Shown piece after piece: positions 57,801-64,000 of a stretch of 64,000 bases of DNA. A program made the translations under genes and the position numbers. Source of the DNA: Colias croceus (Eukaryota > Arthropoda > Insecta > Lepidoptera > Pieridae). The stretch is taken from NCBI RefSeq assembly GCF_905220415.1, contig NC_059548.1, forward strand, positions 9,054,501 to 9,118,500. Reading direction: 5' to 3'. The notes beneath the pieces were generated by a model. That model saw only the letters and a program-made list of their open reading frames with translations, had not been told where the DNA came from and did no database searches. Positions within the stretch are counted from its first letter, which is position 1. Every line of letters begins with the position of its first letter.

Positions 57801-58949
57801 CAAATTATATGAATATTATACAGTCTCTATGGATATACCCGCCTCCCACTTTGTATCTTAGTCTGTTTAAACAAAACCTCATTTAAATTCTGTTTATTTT
57901 GCATAAAAATGTTTTCATTTATTTAACTTAGAAAATACATTGTGCAGGTTCACATTTAGATGCTCGGTGTGAACTTTATTACCTCCATTGTTACAGTAAC
58001 ACATCAAGTACACCCACGCTATTTCAAATGCTTAAAGGATTTATTCAACACAGCAATATTATTGCCAAAAAGAATAGACACATTTTTTTACAGGACAGAT
58101 TTTTTTATTCAATTAATCAAGCTTGTGCGCTCATATCAAAATACATTTTATTTATTTATTTAACTCTTTAATAGTTGTACAGTTAAGAGAAAATGGTCTA
58201 CGATTGTAGCCTAACGGATATAGATATCGCTCAACATCGTCAATCGTATTGGCAGACCGGAAGCACATCCTGTCATGTAAATAAAATTTGTTTACACGAA
58301 AGTAGTGTGTATTGAGCTTCGGTAGGTACTGAGCTTCGAAACTGAGCCTGATATTGTATATATTTATGTTCAAACCAAAGGTACCTAGTACATTTATTTA
58401 GGTCTTGAGATTTTGAATAGTTAGACCCTAAAATATAGTATGTAATTAAACAGGTTTTATAACTTTTTATGAAAAACTTAATCACTTACAAGTTACAAGT
58501 AGCAAAAACCGGACAAAATTTATAAGAGACGGCACACACAAATAATAAAAAACGGTCGGCCTATTTGAAAATACAAAAAATGTTTCAATAAAATTTCCGA
58601 ATCTCCTATACTCAAAATTTCAATGAGGTTGTTTAACAGTGTCGATGTGATAATATTAATAATTATTGCTAAACATGCTGAAAAACTTTATTGGCAAATG
58701 AATTAGAATTAGAATTTTAAGTAGGAAGAATAACATCACCCTTTCACTACAGAGTCTCCGGTACTCAAAACCTCCGACACGCTTGGCTGCCGGCCTCGCT
58801 TCCGCCGCTGGTGCCAGAGCCGGCGCTGCCAGCTGTGGCGGCTGCTGCTGTTACCCTTCATCCCGATCCTCGCGCTGATCATCCAGACCACGCTGTCGCT
58901 GAATAACAGCCTGACTAACGGGCTCGAAGTCGCCGATGTTGAGGAGCAG
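51885..58949 (+). CDS. 5' end of a membrane-protein gene (type II signal anchor), continues past window
   Basis: Two exons join in phase. A 5' exon ends ATG-G at 51885-51888 with a strong donor gtgagt. The second exon, 58753-58949, has acceptor ctacag and donor gttagt. Joined they give 67 codons beginning MESPVLKTSDTLG. Residues 15-31 are Arg- and Cys-rich (RFRRWCQSRRCQLWR), residues 32-51 are one hydrophobic span (LLLLPFIPILALIIQ then TTLSL), and Asn52 is a glycosylation sequon just after it. Positive-inside charge predicts cytoplasmic N-terminus and outer C-terminus. The second exon is GC-rich and free of repeats. The protein may be a receptor-type enzyme with an extracellular sensor domain, such as an NIT-domain guanylate cyclase, but only the anchor is visible, so that is a guess. 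Confidence 0.6.
52104..52286 (+). repeat. Dispersed repeat with CTTCTAGAAG core
   Basis: Second long copy of the family at 46307, inside the membrane-protein gene intron. Confidence 0.65.
52741..52980 (-). mobile_element. tRNA-derived SINE family 1
   Basis: Minus-strand copy with box B GGGTTCGATTCCC and a body matching the copies at 4265 and 57491. A TATTTATTTA-type tail lies at its left edge. It sits in the membrane-protein gene intron, 850 bp after the ATG exon. Confidence 0.85.
53221..53790. repeat. Long inverted repeat, 177-bp arms
   Basis: Arms 53221-53397 and 53614-53790 are reverse complements with seven mismatches (about 96%), separated by 216 bp. Each arm, read outward, keeps one open frame (LLSLLATTIE, LIKIKLQTENQLDSSH, QKWAMYPEL), after which the two arms diverge. 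It could be an inverted duplication of an exon fragment, a foldback element, or a hairpin-RNA source. It lies in the intron of the membrane-protein gene. Confidence 0.8.
53889..54101 (+). mobile_element. Short Helitron, type C
   Basis: It has a TG microsatellite after GCGAAAGTTTGTGAGG; the end hairpin is half deleted before CTAG. It follows the long inverted repeat. Confidence 0.78.
54110..56365. other. Intron sequence with few recognisable features
   Basis: One GC-rich repeat (54715), a degraded repeat around 55090-55210 (GAAATCGGTCCATCC and ACAGACAGGC) and an ACCGACTTCAAA end at 56170. The rest is AT-rich with no supported gene. Confidence 0.5.
54715..54895 (+). repeat. GC-rich repeat, copy 2
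   Basis: Same order of blocks as copy 1, with the better preserved inverted pair TATTGCATAGC and GCATGCAATAGC. Confidence 0.75.
56768..56866 (+). repeat. 3' end of an RTE-like LINE
   Basis: CTTGGCCAGCGTGGTGGATT, then GTGTCCCAGCAGTGGGAACG and a GATGATGATGAT tail, the usual 3' end of RTE-type elements in Lepidoptera. Only the tail is present. Confidence 0.6.
57059..57274 (-). pseudogene. Coding-like remnant, unknown
   Basis: An open minus-strand frame following TAG at 57277-57275, with reasonable codon choice (VIDNGLDRLHLRNEFAGFAV, FECIENVFRASDYTNVTPTE). Frame and composition suggest a fragment of an old gene or transposase. There is no start, no clear splice donor and no family match. Confidence 0.2.
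57491..57719 (-). mobile_element. tRNA-derived SINE family 1
   Basis: Minus-strand copy; box B is mutated (AGGTTCGATTCCC) and the middle differs from the copy at 52741 by a small replacement (GCTCTCATGATCTC). Confidence 0.82.
58753..58949 (+). CDS. Signal-anchor exon of the membrane-protein gene
   Basis: GC-rich exon between ctacag and gttagt. It starts in phase 2 (AG completing GAG) and ends in phase 0 after GLEVADVEEQ. An alternative acceptor two bases later (acagag) would remove the AG and break the join to ATG-G. No further exon of this gene could be identified up to 64000. Confidence 0.75.
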
Positions 58950-60973
58950 GTTAGTTAGAAAAATAGAGAAATTATGTTGAATTTACTTTAAAAAAAAAAC
59001 AAATAAATTCAATTAAACATGGGAAATTATGTTGTTATGTAATTATGTACTCTTTTGTCATGAGATAAAATGAATAAAAATCGCATGGCATATTCGTGTA
59101 TATGTATAGTTGAGCAGAAAATGTAATTGAGCAAAATAATTCTTAAAAAAGGGATGTACGTATAGGTACATATTTTACAGAATAATATTATAGATGCAAT
59201 AGGGTAATCCACTTTTATCGAATATTGTTTTTCACAGAAAATAATACCTACGTTTGTTATTCCAGTAAGATTCTACAGGGTAGAAATTCAAATACTATAA
59301 AATAAAGTTTTTATTGTATTGCTGATTTAGGTATGTTAGAACTTAGAAATCAAAAGGGGGAACGTGTTGAATAGTTTTAACGTAATAACGTACTTACTTG
59401 CCGGTGAAATAAATGAACACAACTGCCCAATTGATGTGGTTAGTTGATAAGTGGTTGATAACAACACAGCCAGATGACAGCCTTAGAACAAAGATTATTA
59501 ACAAAGCGAGGGTAATTGGGTCGTACATTGAATAAACAACGTTTGAAACACGAAGGCACAATTTGTACAAAAAAACTGTTTTATAGTTTACATTTAAAAA
59601 AAAATACTTAAAAATCTGTGGTACATTGTTTAGTAAAAAAAGTATCTATTCTCTGTTTTAAAATGTTTCACAATTCAAACATTGCCAACTTTCCTCTCTC
59701 TTATTTTATTAAATTTTATCCCGTTAAAAACCGGAAGACTAAAACCTTATTCATATAGACTTGGCTCAAATCCGCTCAACGAAGGATATTTACACGGATT
59801 GATTTTAACGGTCAAATAATTGTTGCAAAGAGATAACAAATACTTGAATTGTTGAAATTTTATTAAAAGCTATGTTATTATATTACAAAAGACAATTTCT
59901 AAAAATCTATATCACTCTACGTTCGCGTTCTAATAACAATATTTTCTTCAGTTAACGAACTCTTAGTATGTAATATTTAATATAAAAAATTAAAAAAGCA
60001 ACCAACTCTTATCCAATTCTTATAAAAAATAATCGGTTATTACAAATATTTCAAATTTTAAAAGCGATAAATATCAAAATAAATAAAAGGGTTGTGTTTA
60101 TAATTCGAAACATTCAAAAACCAACAACATCGGTGTGAAGATAATTTTTCCACTGGAAAAATGTAATTATTCGATGTCAGCTTGTGTTGTACGCTTTGAC
60201 ATGGCATAGAGTAACAAACGCACAGAGACCACCAATCAATTATTAATTATTTAAACTTTAATTGGTTTTGTCATCTCCTCATCCCTCATTTTGTTACGCA
60301 TGTAATTCTTAAGTGTTGCTTCACATTCAAAACTCTATAGTTAGACGAATTATTTTTTGAATATACAACTGCGAAAACGTTCATCAAAATCCGAAAATTT
60401 ATGTTGTTTTTTACTATTTTTTTAAATATTACTCTCAAGTTATACAAAACTCATGAAAAATAATCATGGTTAAAAGTAGACAAAAACATAACAAGTAAAA
60501 AATGCGTAGGTATTCAATATTAAAAATATACAGCAAAACCACTCCAGGTTTTGCTGTATCGAATTTACTTGTGTCAACAGGGAACCTTCATCCAAATATT
60601 TATCTTCTTTCCCATATATTATAGAGGATTTGCTATGAGCTTTTTTATCGCCCGATATCAGGTAACACGACTGAACCTTTGCCCTCGTCCTATTAGACAG
60701 AAAAATTAATATAGCAACATCTTTTCTGATATAATTAGTGTCAAACTTTAAATTGAGGTAACAAATTCTCATGTTATAACGACGGCAATTTATTTATTTT
60801 TCAGTTATGTACGTGTATTTATATGTAAAGTCCTATAACCTCATAGTAACATGTGGTCCTTGATTCTTATTTTAACAAAGAGGACTCAGTGTCTAAATTT
60901 ATAAATAAAATTTTATAACGATGTTTTACTAGAAAGATGATTACTGCAACACTAGCTATGTTTGTATAGTAAA
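58950..60973. other. Start of the next intron of the membrane-protein gene
   Basis: AT-rich sequence following the donor at 58950. No exon with matching phase-0 acceptor and useful coding was found; only a hairpin at 60528. Confidence 0.45.
60528..60559. repeat. Perfect 13-bp hairpin
   Basis: ATACAGCAAAACC pairs with GGTTTTGCTGTAT around a 6-base loop. No T-run or gene end gives it an obvious role. Confidence 0.5.
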
Positions 60974-61147
60974 CTAGCGGTCCGCCCCGGATTCGCCCGT
61001 GGTACATATTTACGTTTTCTCTACATAAGAACCATCCTCGTACTTCAAGGAATAGGTATAATAAAAAAAGAATTATCGAAATCGGTCCACCCGTTCACGC
61101 GTGATGCCGTGACAACGCGAAACGGGTTTCATTTTTATTTACATAGA
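60974..61147 (-). mobile_element. Short Helitron, type B
   Basis: Minus copy, close to that at 9809 in the middle (CACCCGTTCACGCGTGATGC). Confidence 0.8.
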
Positions 61148-61689
61148 TCTGGCATTTCAAATACCTGATGGTATTTGGTTATTTAATTTACTTTACAATA
61201 CATGAAATAAATATTCTTTGTATTTTGAAAGATTTTTTGGTATTGATAAGCTTTCGATTCAGACGGTCGTGTGTGAAATTCATGCCCTACCCCTTCCCAT
61301 AATATTTCATAAAATAAATATTGAATTATGAAAATCATTATAGAATGGACATATCATAAAAATATTATTGTTTCTAGCCATTAATATAAAATCTCCATCT
61401 GAATTATATTATCATATTCCGAATTATGTACGCACATAAAATAACCCATTTACAGTTTAAGTGCTATAAAATAAATTTTATTATTTCGTTCCACCTGTCG
61501 CCTCATCTAAATGGGCTCAATCAGTTATGTTGAAGGTAGCAGTTACTGAGATTCTGTTTCATTTTGATCATATAATATGTTAATAAAATATTATGTAACA
61601 TTATGTACAATGTACTCGGCTAATTTTCATCCGACTTCAAAAAAAAAGGAGGAAAGAGGTTATATTATTCGGCAGTGATATTATTTTTT

Positions 61690-61905
61690 TAAGCTATTTC
61701 ATAGCTTCTATCGCGGGCCTTGAGCGCGGGAACCGAATCCAGAAATTCCGTAACGAAAAAACCTCACGCTCCCAATCCGACGAGCACGGAGGTGTGGCTT
61801 GAAGACATGCTATACATTGCATAAAGCACGGTAAAGCTATTGCATAGTATGCAATAGCTTTCCCGAGTGCCAGTGGCAGGGCGAGTGCCACACGTCTTTT
61901 TTTTT
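61690..61905 (+). repeat. GC-rich repeat, copy 3
   Basis: As copy 1, with a short duplication of the CTATTGCATAG region and a T-run at the end. Confidence 0.75.
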
Positions 61906-62489
61906 CTATCTCATACTGACAAAGAACTATTCATGTATCGTCTCTTACCAAAGCGTTCATTTGATGAAATTTTTTACTATTTATGTAAACGAGAAAATAA
62001 TCATGTTTAGAAAACAATTTCAAAAAAGTTACGTTTCTTACTGAACTACCAAGTACGTTGATGCAAAATATACAAGTTTTAGCTTAGTTAGATACTATTA
62101 TAAAAAAATAATTAAAATTAGCATGAGGTTTAGCTAATATTCTGTGAAAATATTCCATACATTTAGTATATTATGAAATATATGGAGTGTATGGAAATAC
62201 TATGTGTATTCCCATTTAAAATTATCTTACTTCTCTGATGTTAATTTGCCCTGTGAGCGTCATAGTGTCTGAGAGGAATTCATGAAAAATGTATTACTTC
62301 GGACAACACAATTTTCTTTTAGCGTCTGTTGATTGGAAAGGCTTTCGATTTATCTTTCGAGTACATTTAATTTAAATTTTAAATAAATTGCATGTGTTAT
62401 GATGGCGTTAAAGGCACACGTTTATAAAGATTTATATAAAATTAGAATATTTAAATTAATTTGTCATTTAGTGTGAAAATAAATACAAT

Positions 62490-62673
62490 AGATTATTTTT
62501 CCGACCCAAATATCGACCAATAGAATTGCACCATTCGACGTCACGTGGTACAACCTACATGGTATTATACTGATAATTTTTTGAAAATTTTCTCTGGTCG
62601 TTGACGTCAAACTGACAGGTTGAATTCAATTGTGAAATTATATTGGCCGACATTTGGGACGGAAAAATAATCT
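62490..62673. mobile_element. 184-bp MITE, left of an adjacent pair
   Basis: About 38-bp inverted ends starting AGATTATTTTTCCG, with roughly five mismatches; interior AT-rich. The next element begins four bases later. Confidence 0.7.
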
Positions 62674-62677
62674 CCCG

Positions 62678-62854
62678 AATACCACACGAGCTTCAAAATT
62701 ATCTGGCATTTCCCTCAAGGTTCCCTGCAAACATATTATAAAGTCGTCAAGTTTTTCAGGAATTTTTTAACCTTGACTAAAAACTTGACTCCTTCATTTG
62801 TTTGCAACGAACCTATCGGAAAATACCCGATAATTTTGAAGCTCTTGTGGTATT
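62678..62854. mobile_element. 177-bp MITE, right of an adjacent pair
   Basis: About 36-bp inverted ends beginning AATACCACACGAGCTTC, with a few mismatches. Unrelated in sequence to its left neighbour. Confidence 0.65.
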
Positions 62855-62953
62855 ATAAGTGAAAATTAAATAAAAGCGAATACATAGCATCTTTACCACA
62901 AAATTATTGTACGTACTGCAACTGACGTAGTTTCTATTGTTTTTATTACCTTA

Positions 62954-63109
62954 CTAGCTGTGCCCCACGGTTTTACCCTCAGTGCTCCGCTCCTGTTAGC
63001 GTAATTATAATTTGAAATAATTTTTCAAATTGGACCAGTAGTTCCTGAGATTAGCGCGCTCAAACAAACAAACTTTTCAGCTTTATAATATTACTTACAT
63101 AAGTATAGA
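62954..63109 (-). mobile_element. Short Helitron, type A, internal deletion
   Basis: CTAGCTGTGCCCCACGG end and TC start intact; about 45 bp missing inside. Confidence 0.78.
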
Positions 63110-63462
63110 TTAAAAATTATTGTCGGTTGATATTATATCCGACGCAATATTCCTTGTATAATTGAAACTACGAACTACCAAGTCATAATATGTATATTGT
63201 ATTTGTATCGAAAATCTCACATACCTATACAAATCTAAAAGCAATATGTGTGGAATTGACGAAATAACTCGATCCGTTTTAGACGAATTTGGTATGCAGA
63301 TTTTATTCGCTCGAAGTGGTGTAGATTATCACTGTGCATATTTTTTATCAGAAAATGCGAATAGGAAACCGTATCTGGTATTTCATGAATTCGATTTACG
63401 ATGAAAATCTCTCATTCAAATAACAACCCTATTTTGGGAATTAACCAATGTTTTGGAAAGTA

Positions 63463-63848
63463 GTGAAGTCCCATGTCCCCGAGTGGGGTAAGGGGCAGAT
63501 GCATTTAATACATCTGTTTCACTGATCGATTTTCTTTAGGGACAAGTAGGTGATCAGCCTTCTGTGTCCTGCCAGACCGAGACATTTTGACGTGACAACG
63601 TCTTATAATTCGATAAAGCCGGCTGCACGCACGAAAAAACATGACTCATGCGGCGTTACCTCGCTTTGACTCATCTGAGGCGTTCCATGTAAGGCTTGAA
63701 GCGCGCGAGCGGAACGAGCGACAAAGAAACACAATCGGACGTTATCACTTGTCACGTTCAACTATCGTCAGTAAACCGACTTTACAGACAACCAATTTTT
63801 TTTTCTTCGTCTCCACCGGGAATCGAACCCAGGTAGCGAGTAGCTACT
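63463..63848 (-). mobile_element. tRNA-derived SINE family 2 with 200-bp insert
   Basis: Minus-strand copy. Box B (GGGTTCGATTCCC) is at 63830-63818 and the body at 63590-63463, but about 200 bp of GC-richer sequence (63595-63795) separates them. The insert has loosely inverted ends (ACGTGACAA motifs), so it may be a second element or a longer subfamily. Confidence 0.6.
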
Positions 63849-64000
63849 AAAAAATAATGTCACCTGTAATATGAATGTATGCAACATTTCGCAGGCTAAG
63901 CTATTTGAAGTGTTGCATAATACTGCAGCTTCTTGCGTAACTTTGATCAATCTCGGCTATTTCGTGTTTTAACTGTAGGTACCTACATTAGTTTTCAAAT

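Noticed and set aside
59477..59518. Possible 42-nt microexon (acacag ... gtaatt) for the membrane-protein gene
   Set aside because: Too short to judge; the 14 residues show no feature and the sites occur by chance in AT-rich DNA.
60470..60772. 100-codon minus ORF
   Set aside because: AT-rich composition, includes the 13-bp hairpin, no recognised motif, and no splice or promoter signal.

Overview
The window looks like nuclear DNA of a moth or butterfly. It is AT-rich, its genes are split by introns with GT..AG borders, and it is crowded with short Helitron-type elements that start TC, end CTAG and sit between A and T. It also holds tRNA-derived SINEs, TIR/MITE elements and LINE relics. Nothing prokaryotic (operons, Shine-Dalgarno sites, CRISPR) is present.

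Region 1 (1-24 kb) is a head-to-tail pair of alkaline phosphatase (ALP) genes on the + strand. The first enters from the left edge: its last five coding exons (748-4854) end in a hydrophobic tail expected of a GPI-anchored enzyme. The second is complete: nine coding exons (10535-24037), 1533 nt in frame, 510 aa, with a signal peptide but no GPI tail, so probably secreted. The pair resembles the membrane-bound and soluble ALPs of silkworm midgut. Aligning the exons shows one intron present only in gene 1 and another only in gene 2.

Region 2 (24-38 kb) is gene-poor. It has a Tigger-like MITE packed with a repeated short motif, a dead CR1/L2-type LINE, one weak minus-strand exon candidate, one of two copies of a 505-bp MITE, and an internally deleted pogo/Tigger-type transposon.

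Region 3 (38.3-40.2 kb) has a small minus-strand gene for a 65-aa secreted peptide precursor with a furin-type site and a Cys-rich C-terminus resembling the GBP/stress-responsive-peptide cytokines. It has a well-spaced TATA/Inr promoter. Next to it lies a 1.2-kb TIR element with six copies of a CTCGAG-centred motif, three pointing each way; I do not recognise it.

Region 4 (40-64 kb) is mostly repeats. A probable gene start is spread through it: an ATG split after its first following base by a donor at 51888, joined in phase to an exon at 58753-58949. Together they encode the N-terminus of a type II (signal-anchor) membrane protein that continues beyond the window. Its 6.9-kb intron contains a 177-bp, about 96% identical inverted repeat that keeps an open frame in both arms.

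All calls come from reading the sequence. No alignment or database search was run, and family names marked as inference should be treated so.
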